Shown: positions 7,219-16,403, numbered from the stretch's first letter. The stretch is DNA of 64,000 nt from Propionibacteriaceae bacterium (GCA_016717345.1 JADKFR010000001.1:62001-126000), one strand, 5' to 3'. A program made the numbers and translations. Notes: generated by a model not told the origin, from the sequence alone.

Positions 7219-9794
7219 TGAACGACTACTCCACCCTTGACGCTGTCCCGCTTCCGGCCACTCCTCCGGCGGACGAATCCCCCACCACCGAGCTGAATCG
7301 GCTGGGCCCGGTCTTCGCACCGACGCACCCGGTCGCGCTGGCCCCGGTGACCGCGCCACCGCACTCGGTGGACGGGTTCGTGCGCGAATTCCTGCGGGAG
7401 TTGAACACCGGCCAGGGTGTCGCACTGTCCCGCTCCACCATCAACGACCAGTACCTGGCGCTGGCGCGAACCGTCCGCCACTACCTGATGGCCCGATGGC
7501 TGGAGACCACCCGCAAGCAGCGGGAGAGCCGGTCGAAGGCCGTCGGCTACCTCTCCGCGGAGTACCTGCTCGGTCGCCAACTGGGCAATGCCCTGCTGGC
7601 CACCCAACTCAATGACATCGCCGCCAAGGCCATGGCCTCCTGTGGCCTCGACCTGGCCACGCTGCGGGCACAGGAGGTCGAGCCGGGGCTGGGCAACGGC
7701 GGCCTCGGCCGCCTGGCCGCCTGCTTCATCGATTCGCTGGCCACCATGAGCGTGCCGTGCATCGGTTACGGCATCCGCTACGAGTACGGCATCTTCCGCC
7801 AGACCTTCGTCGACGGACGCCAGGTGGAACAGCCGGACACCTGGCTGGCCCTCGGCGGGCCGTGGGAGTTCCCGCACCCGGAGTCCGCCGTCCAGGTCGA
7901 CTTCGGAGGGTACACCGAGCAGTACACCGACACCGACGGCACCGCACGGACCCGCTGGGTTCCAGGCTGGAACGTCCTGGGCGTCCCGTACAACTACATG
8001 GTCCCCGGCTTCCAGAACGCACGGGTCAACACCCTTCGCCTGTGGAGCGCCCAGGCCACCAAGGCGTTCGACCTCAGCATCTTCAACGCCGGTGACTACG
8101 CCGAGGCGGTCCGCGCGCAGACGTTCGCCGAGAACATCACCAAGGTGCTCTACCCCGAGGACTCGACGCCTCAGGGCAAGGAACTCCGCCTCCAGCAGCA
8201 GTACTTCTTCGTGGCGTGTTCGCTGCGTGACTTCATCGAGCAGATGCTCGAACCGGATATCGACCTGCATGAACTGCCGCAGCGGATCATCTTCCAGCTG
8301 AACGACACCCACCCCGTGATCGCAGTACCGGAACTCATGCGCCTGCTGGTCGACGAACGCAAGTTCGAGTGGGACGACGCCTGGGCGATCACCAAGCAGT
8401 GTTTTGCCTACACCTGCCACACGCTGCTGCCCGAGGCCCTCGAGGTGTGGTCGGTCGACCTGCTGGGACGCCTGCTGCCGCGCCACCTGGAGATCATCTA
8501 CCGCATCAATGACGACTTCCTGGAGGAGGTCCGCGCCGCCTACCCGGCTGACGAGATGCGGGCGCGGCGGATGTCCATCATCGCCGACTACCCCGAGCGC
8601 GCGGTGCGGATGGCCTACCTGGCCACCGTGGCCGGGGGCAAGGTCAACGGCGTGGCGGAGCTGCATTCGCAGCTGCTGCGCGACAAGGTGCTGCCCGACT
8701 TCTCCGAGTACTGGCCGGACAAGTTCACCAACGTCACGAACGGCGTCACTCCGCGCCGCTTCGTCCGGATGGCCAACCCGGCGCTGTCGGAACTCATCAC
8801 CGACGCCCTCGGCAGCGGCTGGGTCAACGAACTGGAGCGCCTGGAGGAGTTGGAGCCGTACGCCGAGGACGCCGACTTCCGCGCCGCGTTCATCACGGCG
8901 AAGGCGACCAACAAGACGCGCCTGCGCAACCTGCTGCGGGCCCGCGACGGCATCGAGCTGCCCCAAGGGCACCTCCTCGACGTGATGGTGAAGCGCCTGC
9001 ACGAGTACAAGCGGCAGAGCCTCAAGATCCTGCACATCGTCACGGTCTACGAGCAGCTGCTCTCGGGGAAGCTGAAGCCCGACGAGGTCCTGCCGCGGAC
9101 GGTGGTGTTCGGCGCCAAGGCGGCCCCCGGGTACCGGATGGCGAAGGAGACGATCTTCCTGATCAACTCCGTCGCTCGGGTGATCAACTCCGATCCGCTG
9201 GTCGACGGCGTCCTCACCGTCGCGTTCCCGGCGAACTACAACGTCACCCTGGCCGAGAAGTTGATCCCGGCCGCCGACCTGTCGGAACAGATCTCCCTGG
9301 CAGGCAAGGAGGCCTCCGGCACGGGCAACATGAAGTTCGCCCTCAACGGTGCCCTCACCATCGGTACCGAGGACGGGGCCAACGTCGAGATCCGGCGACT
9401 GGTGGGCAACGACCACTTCTTCCTGTTCGGCATGCTCGAGCCCGAGGTGGCCGAACGACAGGCGGCGGGCTACCGCCCCCACGAGTACTACGAGTCGAAT
9501 CCGCAGCTCAAGGCCACCTTGGACCTGATCGCGTCAGGTCACTTCTCCGGCGGGGATCGTGGGGTGTTCGAGCCGTTGGTGTCGAACCTGCTCTATGACG
9601 ATCGCTTCATGGCGCTGGCCGACTACGAGTCGTACCTGGAGGCCCAGGGGCGGGTCGAGGCCTACTACGGCGACCAGGACGCCTGGGCCCGCTCGGCGAT
9701 CCTGAACGTCGCCCGCAGCGGCTACTTCTCCTCCGATCGCTCCATGCAGGACTACATGGATCGGATCTGGTGGGGCACCAAGTCGATGCGTTGA
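7218..9794 (+). CDS. glgP: Glycogen/alpha-glucan phosphorylase (GT35)
   Basis: The enzyme releases glucose 1-phosphate from glycogen or maltodextrins with a PLP cofactor. The 858-residue length fits the family. Key regions are EPGLGNGGLGRLAACFIDSL, QLNDTHPVIAVPELMRLL, VTNGVTPRRF and the cofactor motif SGTGNMKFALNG, whose PLP lysine is Lys706. GTG at 7218 is preferred over an upstream ATG at 7026, because the extra 64 residues are low-complexity and cross the mntH start and its operator. The region ahead is shared with the divergent mntH. A hairpin follows the stop. Confidence 0.95.
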   Translation: MNDYSTLDAVPLPATPPADESPTTELNRLGPVFAPTHPVALAPVTAPPHSVDGFVREFLRELNTGQGVALSRSTINDQYLALARTVRHYLMARWLETTRKQRESRSKAVGYLSAEYLLGRQLGNALLATQLNDIAAKAMASCGLDLATLRAQEVEPGLGNGGLGRLAACFIDSLATMSVPCIGYGIRYEYGIFRQTFVDGRQVEQPDTWLALGGPWEFPHPESAVQVDFGGYTEQYTDTDGTARTRWVPGWNVLGVPYNYMVPGFQNARVNTLRLWSAQATKAFDLSIFNAGDYAEAVRAQTFAENITKVLYPEDSTPQGKELRLQQQYFFVACSLRDFIEQMLEPDIDLHELPQRIIFQLNDTHPVIAVPELMRLLVDERKFEWDDAWAITKQCFAYTCHTLLPEALEVWSVDLLGRLLPRHLEIIYRINDDFLEEVRAAYPADEMRARRMSIIADYPERAVRMAYLATVAGGKVNGVAELHSQLLRDKVLPDFSEYWPDKFTNVTNGVTPRRFVRMANPALSELITDALGSGWVNELERLEELEPYAEDADFRAAFITAKATNKTRLRNLLRARDGIELPQGHLLDVMVKRLHEYKRQSLKILHIVTVYEQLLSGKLKPDEVLPRTVVFGAKAAPGYRMAKETIFLINSVARVINSDPLVDGVLTVAFPANYNVTLAEKLIPAADLSEQISLAGKEASGTGNMKFALNGALTIGTEDGANVEIRRLVGNDHFFLFGMLEPEVAERQAAGYRPHEYYESNPQLKATLDLIASGHFSGGDRGVFEPLVSNLLYDDRFMALADYESYLEAQGRVEAYYGDQDAWARSAILNVARSGYFSSDRSMQDYMDRIWWGTKSMR

Positions 9795-9801
9795 GATCCG
9801 T

Positions 9802-9837
9802 CTACGGGCCGCTTCCCTGCGGGGAGGCGGCCCGTAG
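9802..9837. terminator. Hairpin between convergent glgP and MFS genes
   Basis: An 11-bp stem (CTACGGGCCGC at 9802-9812, complement at 9827-9837) with a 14-base loop lies between two stop codons. There is no clear T-tract on either side, as is common in high-GC genomes. It probably ends transcripts from both directions. Confidence 0.7.
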
Positions 9838-9848
9838 CAATTCCGGCC

Positions 9849-11237
9849 TCAGGCCTGGAGCGGCTGGTTGGTCGAATCCGGGAGGAACAGTGCCGCCACG
9901 GCGGCAACGACGAACGCGGCCCCGAACACCGCGAAGACCAGCACCGAGCCGCCCGAGACCAAGAGCAGCGGGACGCTGAGGGGGGCCAGCATCGAGGCGA
10001 TCCGGCCGAACGCGGCGGCGGCACCCGTCCCCGTCCCGCGGACCCCCGTCGGATACAGCTCGGGACCGATCGCGTACAACGCGCCCCAGGCTCCGAGGTT
10101 GAAGAAGGACAGGGCACACCCGGTAGCGATGATCGCCTCGGGGGTCTGCGCGAAGCCGAACAGGGCTGCCGCGACGGCGGAGCCGGCCAGGAAGGTGGCC
10201 AACGTCGCGCGGCGCCCCCAGACCTCGATCAGCCAGGCGGCGACCAGGTACCCCGGGACCTGGGCCAGGGTGATGATGAGGGTGAACTCGAAGGATTTCA
10301 CGAGCGGGAAGCCACGCCCCACGAGCAGGGTGGGAATCCAGATGAACGCACCGTAGTAGGAGAGGTTGATGCAGAACCACACCGCCCACAGGGCTGCGGT
10401 GCGGCGCCGGAATTGAGCCGACCAGATGGACGGTGTGACCGCCGGCGGTTCCGGCGAGGCGAGCGACGGGGCCGCCGCGGCTTGGGCACCGACCGATCCC
10501 CCGGCGTCCACCCCACTGCCCCGCTCGAAGGCGACGACGGCGGCTTCCGCCTCGGCGTGACGGCCCTTCAGTTCGAGGAAGCGGACGGATTCGGGCAGCC
10601 CCCAGCGGACCACAGCCGCGTAGGCCGTCGGGATGATGCCGACCGCCAGGGCCCAGCGCCACCCGTTCGGCGACGCGGGGACGATCAGGTAGCCGATCAG
10701 GGCGGCCATGATCCAACCGACGGCCCAGAATGCCTCCAAGGCCACCACCATTCGGCCGCGGATCCGGCGCGGCGCGAACTCGCTGACGAGGGTGGACGCC
10801 ACCGGGAGTTCGGCGCCCAGGCCGACCCCCACGACGAAGCGCAGGGCGAGCAAGGCGGCCACCCCGCCGACCAGGGCGGAGGCCCCGGTCGCGAGGCCGT
10901 ACACGAGCAGGGTGAGGGCGAAGGTCTGGCGGCGCCCGATCCGGTCGGCCAGCAGGCCGCCGAGGGTGGCCCCCAGGGCCATGCCGACGAAGCCGATCGA
11001 CCCGATCCACGACAAGGTGGTCGGATCCAGCTTCCACTGCGCCGCCAGCGCCGCCATCACGAACGAGATGAGGCCGACGTCCATGGCGTCCAGCGCCCAG
11101 CCGACGCCCGACCCCACCAGCAACCTGGTGTGCTGGCGGCCGAAGGGTAACCGCTCCAGGCGTTCAGCGCGGGTCAGTGGCACCTCCGCAGCTGCGGATC
11201 GCCCGGACTCGGGCGGGACTTCACTGGTGGCGGCCAT
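9849..11237 (-). CDS. MFS transporter (sugar-porter/NiaP-like)
   Basis: This 462-residue permease has about 12 membrane helices and a basic central loop. The family motifs GGLLADRIGRR after helix 2 and WALDAMDVGLISF in helix 1 are typical of the SP/AAHS-type MFS group, which includes niacin transporter NiaP and aromatic acid symporters. The substrate cannot be told from sequence. The ATG at 11237 is chosen because GGAG lies 6 bases upstream; a longer form starting at 11306 has no such site. The gene is convergent with glgP and stands downstream of panE on the same strand. Confidence 0.85.
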   Translation of the reverse strand: MAATSEVPPESGRSAAAEVPLTRAERLERLPFGRQHTRLLVGSGVGWALDAMDVGLISFVMAALAAQWKLDPTTLSWIGSIGFVGMALGATLGGLLADRIGRRQTFALTLLVYGLATGASALVGGVAALLALRFVVGVGLGAELPVASTLVSEFAPRRIRGRMVVALEAFWAVGWIMAALIGYLIVPASPNGWRWALAVGIIPTAYAAVVRWGLPESVRFLELKGRHAEAEAAVVAFERGSGVDAGGSVGAQAAAAPSLASPEPPAVTPSIWSAQFRRRTAALWAVWFCINLSYYGAFIWIPTLLVGRGFPLVKSFEFTLIITLAQVPGYLVAAWLIEVWGRRATLATFLAGSAVAAALFGFAQTPEAIIATGCALSFFNLGAWGALYAIGPELYPTGVRGTGTGAAAAFGRIASMLAPLSVPLLLVSGGSVLVFAVFGAAFVVAAVAALFLPDSTNQPLQA

Positions 11238-11318
11238 GAATACTCCGATCTCGGCTTGGCCAGATCGTAGCGAGGTCAGCCCCGGCGGCGTCTCCCCTGA
11301 CGGCACTGGGACGCCGAA

Positions 11319-11341
11319 TCCCCGCCGCCACGAATCGGGGA
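11319..11341 (-). terminator. Small GC hairpin after panE
   Basis: TCCCCG at 11319-11324 pairs with CGGGGA at 11336-11341 across an 11-base loop, directly after the panE stop codon. It is short and lacks a T-tract. Confidence 0.35.
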
Positions 11342-11343
11342 CT

Positions 11344-12254
11344 TCAGACGAGCCACGGTTCAGCGGCCTTCAGCAGGCCGTACAGGGTCGCGTTGACCGG
11401 CACGTCGACCCCCAACGCCGCGCCCCGCTGGATGACCTCGCCGGCGAAGATGTCGACCTCGGTGCGCCGCCCCGCCATCGCGTCCTGGGCCATCGAGGTG
11501 TAGTTCGCCGGCCCCAGCCGGCCCAGCACCTCCAGCCACCGCCGCAGGTCCGCCTCCCCCAGCCCGACGCCGGCGGCGTTCGCCACGGCGATCACCTCGC
11601 GTTGGGCGGCCAGCATCACCTCGCGCGCCGGCGATCCCGGGCGCTGGAAGGTCGCGTAGGGGGCCTTGAGGACCGCAGAGACCTGATTGACCCCCACATT
11701 CACCAGGAACTTCCACCACAGGGTGTGCACCATGTCGGCCGGGACGTCGTAGGCGATGCCGGTCTGGTCGAAGACTCCGGCGACGAGCCGCACCGCCTCG
11801 CTGAAAGGCTCACTGTTGCGGGACTCCCCGTAGCTGATGACCCCAACGAGGTGAACCGCACGTCCCGACCGTCGCGGACGGCGTCGATGCCGGCCGAGAC
11901 CGCCAGCAACACCCGTGCCTGCGGGAAGGCCTCGGCCAGGACCTGCTCGCTGCTGATCCCGTTGAGCAGGCTGAGCATCACCGTCCCTGGTCCCACCACC
12001 GGGCGCAGCAACTCGATGGCGGCCGGCAACTGGCCGTACTTCACCGACACCACCACCAGATCGGCTACCCGGGCGCTGGCGGGGTCTGCGACCTCGAAGT
12101 GGTGAGGCACCCCGTTCACCACGGTCGCCTCCCGGCGATAGCGCTCAGCCCGCACCGGGTCGGCCACCACCTCCAGTGGCACCCCCGCGGCGACGAAGCG
12201 GCTGGCGTAGGCAGCACCGATCGCACCCAGCCCGACCAGCGTGGTGTGCGCCAT
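11344..12254 (-). pseudogene. panE: 2-dehydropantoate 2-reductase (PanE/ApbA), single-base frameshift
   Basis: The family reduces ketopantoate to pantoate with NADPH (coenzyme A pathway), though paralogues of unknown substrate exist. The first 135 residues carry the nucleotide-binding start TTLVGLGAIGAAYASRF. The C-terminal half has VHTLWWKFLVNVGVNQVSA and ends normally at 11344. The two halves are in different frames. At 11841-11844 the coding strand has GGGG where one more G would give the continuous reading SLGVISYGES. Only 911 bases remain, one short of 304 codons. It is either a recent pseudogene or a homopolymer sequencing error. AGGAG 10 bases before the ATG at 12254 supports the start. 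Confidence 0.85.
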
Positions 12255-12279
12255 CGGATTCCTCTCCTCGATCCGCCCA

Positions 12280-12305
12280 TGGACAACGGGCACCTGTATT
12301 GTCCA
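12280..12305. promoter_or_regulatory. Inverted repeat TGGACAA-N12-TTGTCCA upstream of panE
   Basis: Two perfect 7-bp arms separated by 12 bp lie 26-51 bases before the panE ATG and about 107 bases before the divergent gene at 12412. The layout fits a dimeric repressor site. No regulator is encoded next to it. Confidence 0.45.
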
Positions 12306-12411
12306 CCGCGCTGCGGTGCCGGCGGCGCCGCGCGCGCGACCCAGCGGCGCTGAGCGTCGGGAGCCCACCGGCTAGACTGGCCCGGCCAGTCGTCCGAGCC
12401 GAAGGTACCGG

Positions 12412-12906
12412 GTGTCGTTCCAGCGTCTGTCTCGCGTGGGGAGAGCACTACTCCTCACCGGCGTTGGCCTGCTCTCCTCCGCCGGTTCCCTGCCCCGGGT
12501 CTCCATTACCGGAGACCTGCCGCGCTGCCTGAGCGAGCACCCGGCCGGGGCCTGGCTGGGTCTCCGCCTGAGCCTGCTCGCCCACAGCGGCGACTGCCCC
12601 CAGGGCCAGTTCGTCGCGGGGACGCACTACGCAGAGGTGGCCCACCTCTGGGTGGCGCTGTCGCTGTCCACCGTGCTGGTGGGCCTGTTCACCCTGGTCG
12701 GCGCGTTCGGTGCCGGCCTGTGGGCCCGCCGAGCGCTCGGCTCGGCGCGGGAGTGGGTGGCCGCCCACATCGCGGTGCTGACCTCCTGGGCCGCGATCGT
12801 GGTACCGGCCGAGCAGGCGCCGGTGCCGGTTGCCGTCCACCACGACCTGGACGCCATGCTTCGGCGCCAGCAACTCCGCCGAGGCCCACCGCCGCCGTTG
12901 CAGTGA
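12412..12906 (+). CDS. Membrane protein of unknown function
   Basis: I do not recognise this 164-residue protein. It has an N-terminal membrane segment (about 10-27) followed by an exported stretch with two cysteines (LPRCLSEHP and SGDCPQGQF). Two further membrane segments lie at about 80-103 and 114-130, and the tail is Pro/Arg-rich. It starts with GTG. It stands 108 bp before the DsbA-like and VKOR genes on the same strand, so its cysteines could be substrates of that pair, but this is only suggestive. Confidence 0.6.
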   Translation: MSFQRLSRVGRALLLTGVGLLSSAGSLPRVSITGDLPRCLSEHPAGAWLGLRLSLLAHSGDCPQGQFVAGTHYAEVAHLWVALSLSTVLVGLFTLVGAFGAGLWARRALGSAREWVAAHIAVLTSWAAIVVPAEQAPVPVAVHHDLDAMLRRQQLRRGPPPPLQ

Positions 12907-13014
12907 GGACCTTCCGCCGACCTCGGCGGTGCCCATCCTCGTGGCCGCGCCACTCCTGTCCTCCCTCACCAGGGCTGCGGCCACGCCTCGTCGTGAACCG
13001 GAAAGAGCCACACC

Positions 13015-13821
13015 ATGAGCAAGAAGACAACCAATCCCCCCGCCCAGCCCGGCGGCGTGCCCCAGGGCAGCCGCCGCGCGCAGCTCGCCGCCGATCAGGA
13101 ACGTGCCGCCCAGGAGCGAAGGGTTCGCAACTGGGTGACCATGGGCATCCTGGCCGTCGGCCTGCTGGCCATCGTGGGCACCATCGTGTGGGCCGTGGTG
13201 AATGCCAGCCGGGCCCCCCAGGTCTCCAGCCCCACCGCCGGGACCAGCGACAACTACACCGTCGTCGTCGGGAAGGCCGACGCCCCCGTCACCCTGGCCA
13301 TCTACCAGGACTACATGTGCCCCTACTGCGGCGAGTTCGAGCGCGCCAACCGGGCGGACCTGGCGAGCCTGGTCGATTCCGGCAAGGCCCGTGTCGAATT
13401 CCACCCGATGGCCTTCCTGGACCAGGCCTCGCAGGGCACCAAGTTCTCCACGCGGGCCGCCAACGCGCTGGTGACCGTCGCGAAAGCGCAGCCTGACAAG
13501 GTGTTGGACTTCAACGCGGCACTGTTCGACAATCAGCCGCAGGAGAATACCGCCGGGCTGAGCGATGCCGAGATCGCCACGATCGCGCGCGGCGCCGGGG
13601 TGACCGATGACGTGGTCGCCAGCTTCGCCTCGCTCAAGAACGCGGACTTCGTCGCCAACGCCACTTCGGCCGCGTTCGCCTCCGGCGTGACAGGCACCCC
13701 GACGGTCAAGATCAACTCCGAGGTGTTCGCCGGCAACCTCTACGCGGCGGGCCCGCTCAAGACCGCCGTCGAGGCCGCGGCCGGTGCGGCAGCCACCCCG
13801 TCCCAGACAGCCTCCCAGTGA
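13015..13821 (+). CDS. Membrane-anchored DsbA-family thiol-disulfide oxidoreductase
   Basis: This 268-residue protein forms disulfides in exported proteins. A charged cytoplasmic tail and one membrane segment (about 41-62) precede a thioredoxin fold with the active site CPYC (Cys102, Cys105). The cis-proline loop GTPTVKIN lies near residue 225. The ATG is preceded by GGAAAGAG. The stop overlaps the start of the VKOR gene (GTGA), so the oxidase and its recycling partner are made together, as is usual in actinobacteria. Confidence 0.92.
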   Translation: MSKKTTNPPAQPGGVPQGSRRAQLAADQERAAQERRVRNWVTMGILAVGLLAIVGTIVWAVVNASRAPQVSSPTAGTSDNYTVVVGKADAPVTLAIYQDYMCPYCGEFERANRADLASLVDSGKARVEFHPMAFLDQASQGTKFSTRAANALVTVAKAQPDKVLDFNAALFDNQPQENTAGLSDAEIATIARGAGVTDDVVASFASLKNADFVANATSAAFASGVTGTPTVKINSEVFAGNLYAAGPLKTAVEAAAGAAATPSQTASQ

Positions 13822-14438
13822 CCGACCTCCTCGACCGCGTCCACCGCTTCCGCCAGGGCAACACCTGGATCTTCTCGACGATGCTGCTGTCAGCGCTCAT
13901 CAGCCTGACCGCCTCCTTCGTCTTGTCGGTGGACGCGGTCGCACTGGCGGCAGACCCGAACGTCGGGCTTTCCTGCAACATCAATGCCACCATCAGTTGC
14001 GGGACGGTCGGCAAGTCGTGGCAAGCGAGCCTGTTCGGGTTCCCGAACGCCTTCCTGGGCCTGATCGCCGAGCCCGTCGTGATTACGATCGCGGTCGCGA
14101 GCCTGGCCAAGGTGAAGTTCCCACGGGGCTTCATGCTGGCGGCCCAGATCGTCTACACCCTGGGAGTGATCTTCGCCTACTGGCTGTTCTACGAGGCGAT
14201 GTTCAACATCGGGGCGCTGTGCCCCTGGTGCCTGCTCGTGACGCTGTCGACCACGCTCGTCTTCACCTCGCTCACCCACGTCAACATCCGGGACAACAAC
14301 CTGTTCCTGTCCCCGAAGCTGCAGGCGACCCTGTCGGCAGGGCTGCGGATGGGGCTGGATGCCATGATCGTCACGGTGTGGCTCGCCGCGGTCGTCTCGC
14401 TGATCTTCTGGAAGTACGGGATGGCCGTCTTCGCCTGA
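13818..14438 (+). CDS. Vitamin K epoxide reductase-like quinone oxidoreductase (VKOR)
   Basis: This 206-residue membrane protein of four to five helices re-oxidises the DsbA-like protein and passes electrons to the quinone pool, replacing DsbB in actinobacteria. The redox pair Cys135-Pro-Trp-Cys138 near the membrane and the loop cysteines Cys53 and Cys61 are all present. Its GTG start overlaps the stop of the upstream oxidase. An amino acid permease follows after 47 bp. Confidence 0.93.
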   Translation: MTDLLDRVHRFRQGNTWIFSTMLLSALISLTASFVLSVDAVALAADPNVGLSCNINATISCGTVGKSWQASLFGFPNAFLGLIAEPVVITIAVASLAKVKFPRGFMLAAQIVYTLGVIFAYWLFYEAMFNIGALCPWCLLVTLSTTLVFTSLTHVNIRDNNLFLSPKLQATLSAGLRMGLDAMIVTVWLAAVVSLIFWKYGMAVFA

Positions 14439-14473
14439 GTCGCTGCGCGCGCACCGCGCGCCTCTCGACCGGC

Positions 14474-14486
14474 TACCCTGCCCGGG
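14474..14486 (+). promoter_or_regulatory. -10 hexamer of a leaderless promoter
   Basis: TACCCT is followed by 6 bases and then the GTG at 14486. No ribosome-binding site is present. This matches the other leaderless-type starts in the window. Confidence 0.45.
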
Positions 14487-15730
14487 TGGAACAGGTCGGA
14501 TTGTCCAGACGGCTGGGGTTGAGCGACGCGGTGTTCCTGGGCCTCGGCTCGATGCTGGGGGCCGGGGTGTTCGCCGCCTTCGCCCCGGCGGCCGCCGTCG
14601 CCGGCTCGGCCCTGCTGATCGGCCTGGCCATCGCGGCCGTGGTGGCGTGGTGCAACGCCTCGTCCTCGGCACAATTGGCGGCGGTCTACCCGACGTCCGG
14701 GGGGACCTACGTCTACGGACGGGAACAGCTCGGGCCGTGGTGGGGGTTCGCGGCCGGGTGGGCGTTCGTCATCGGCAAGACGGCCAGTAGCGCGGCGATG
14801 GCTCTGACGTTCGCCGCCTACGCCGTCCCGGCAGCCTGGCAGCGTCCGGTGGCGGCCGTGGCAGTCGCCGTCCTCGCGGGGGTCAACTACGCCGGGATCA
14901 GCCGCACGGCCCAGGTCACCCGGGTCACCGTCCTGCTGGTGCTGGCCTGCCTGAGCGTGGTCGTCGCCTCGGGGATGAGCGCCGGCGGCGGCCTGCCGGT
15001 GGTGGTGTCCCCCGTGGGCGGCCCGGAATGGTACGGCGTCCTGCAGGCGGCCGGGCTGCTGTTCTTCGCGTTCGCCGGGTACGCGCGGATCGCCACCCTG
15101 GGTGAGGAGGTGCGGGAGCCCCGCCACACGATTCCCCGGGCCATCCTGCTCGCCTTGGGCATCGTGGTCATGGTCTACGCCGTCGTCGCCACGGTCGCGC
15201 TCAGGGTTCTGGGAGCCCACGACCTGGCCCACTCCGCCGCCCCCCTGGCGGACGTGGTCGCCGCGCGAGGCTGGGCCTGGGCCGTCCCGCTGGTCGGGGT
15301 GGGCGCGGCGCTGGCATCGCTGAGCGCCCTGCTGGCGCTGATGGCCGGGATCGGACGGACCACGCTGGCGATGGCTCGCGAAGGCGACCTTCCCCGTTGG
15401 CTGGCCGCCGTCCATCCGAGGTGGCGGAGTCCGCATCGGGCCGAGCTCGTGCTGGCGGCGGCGGTGATCGCCCTGGTGCTGAGCGTCGACCTCCGCGGGG
15501 CGATCGGGTTCTCCTCCTTCGGCGTGCTGCTCTACTACGCCATCGCCAATCTGGCCGCGTTCACCCAATCCGCCGCCCAGCGACGCACTCCCCGCGTCGT
15601 CCAGGTCGCGGGGTGCGCCGGGTGCCTGGTGCTGGCAGCGACCCTACCGACGACCGCCGTCGCGATCGGCCTGGGCGTCCTGGCCCTCGGCGCCGGCTAC
15701 CGGATCCTGACCCGGCGCCTGGCCCGCTGA
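14486..15730 (+). CDS. APC-family amino acid permease
   Basis: This 414-residue protein has about 12 membrane helices. Helix 1 has the unwound substrate motif LGSMLGAGVFAAFAPA and helix 3 region TSGGTYVYGREQLG, both standard for amino acid/polyamine transporters. Helix 6 contains FFAFAGYARIATLGEEVREP. The substrate is not predictable. The start is GTG at 14486. The last 87 bp overlap the convergent mnhG gene. Confidence 0.87.
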   Translation: MEQVGLSRRLGLSDAVFLGLGSMLGAGVFAAFAPAAAVAGSALLIGLAIAAVVAWCNASSSAQLAAVYPTSGGTYVYGREQLGPWWGFAAGWAFVIGKTASSAAMALTFAAYAVPAAWQRPVAAVAVAVLAGVNYAGISRTAQVTRVTVLLVLACLSVVVASGMSAGGGLPVVVSPVGGPEWYGVLQAAGLLFFAFAGYARIATLGEEVREPRHTIPRAILLALGIVVMVYAVVATVALRVLGAHDLAHSAAPLADVVAARGWAWAVPLVGVGAALASLSALLALMAGIGRTTLAMAREGDLPRWLAAVHPRWRSPHRAELVLAAAVIALVLSVDLRGAIGFSSFGVLLYYAIANLAAFTQSAAQRRTPRVVQVAGCAGCLVLAATLPTTAVAIGLGVLALGAGYRILTRRLAR

Positions 15731-16096
15731 ACCGGAGGCCTGCTCGGCGGCCGAACCGGCATTGTCGTCGGCGAGTTCATCGATGATCGCGTGGTCGGCG
15801 TCCCACAGCCCACCCCGGTGGGCCGTCCGCGACACCAGGTGGCCCGATACCGGTGCGGTCATGATCTGCATCAGCACTGCCAGGGTGAGCAGCGTGAAGA
15901 CCTTGGGATCCCGCAGCGTGAGGGTCACCCCCAGCAGCACCAGGATCAGGCCGAACACCGACGGCTTGGTGGCGGCGTGCATGCGGGTCATCACGTCGGG
16001 GAACCGGACGACACCGACGGCGGCCGCCAAGCAGAAGAAGGCCCCCAGCGCCAGGAAGAGTGCGCCCAGGACGTCCATCACCGCCTCACGTGTCAT
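15644..16096 (-). CDS. mnhG: Mrp/Mnh cation antiporter subunit G
   Basis: MrpG is a small three-helix subunit of the multi-subunit Na+(K+)/H+ antiporter. The core (about residues 8-95) shows VVRFPDVMTRMHAATKPSVFG and the conserved APVSGHLVSRTAH. ATG at 16096 is chosen because a near-perfect AGGAGG lies 6 bases upstream, inside mnhF. A 50-residue tail rich in Ala, Gly, Asp and Gln extends past the usual end. It runs antisense to the end of the permease gene, as if an earlier stop had been lost. It is the last gene of the operon. Confidence 0.92.
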   Translation of the reverse strand: MTREAVMDVLGALFLALGAFFCLAAAVGVVRFPDVMTRMHAATKPSVFGLILVLLGVTLTLRDPKVFTLLTLAVLMQIMTAPVSGHLVSRTAHRGGLWDADHAIIDELADDNAGSAAEQASGSAGQAPGQDPVAGAEGQDAQADRDGGRR

Positions 16097-16403
16097 CGGA
16101 GTCCTCCTCTCGCAGGGCCTGGCGCCGGTCGAACACCCGACGGACGGCGGTGGGGGACGCGATCAGCCGGGCGACCCCGACCGCCCCGGTGAACCCGATC
16201 AGCGACAGCCCCAGCAGGATCGGCAGGCCGGTCGCAGTGCCGGACAGCGCAGCGGTGATGCCGACCGAGGCGATCACGACGCCGACCAGCACGTCGGCGG
16301 CGATGATCCGGTCCAGGGGGGTGGGGCCCGCCACGATCCGCCACAGGGTGAGGGCCGCCGCGACGGCGAGCATGGCCGCGGCGACCGTGATGATCACCGT
16401 CAT
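16086..16403 (-). CDS. mnhF: Mrp/Mnh cation antiporter subunit F
   Basis: This 105-residue three-helix subunit has the MrpF core WRIVAGPTPLDRIIAADVL and GFTGAVGVARLI. It overlaps mnhE by ATGA and mnhG by 11 bp. It is required for assembly of the Mrp complex in studied bacteria. Confidence 0.92.
   Translation of the reverse strand: MTVIITVAAAMLAVAAALTLWRIVAGPTPLDRIIAADVLVGVVIASVGITAALSGTATGLPILLGLSLIGFTGAVGVARLIASPTAVRRVFDRRQALREEDSDDT

Noticed and set aside
6318..9482. Very long open frame on the minus strand across glgP
   Set aside because: It runs antisense to a clear glycogen phosphorylase and mntH, has no family motifs of its own, and is explained by high-GC shadowing.
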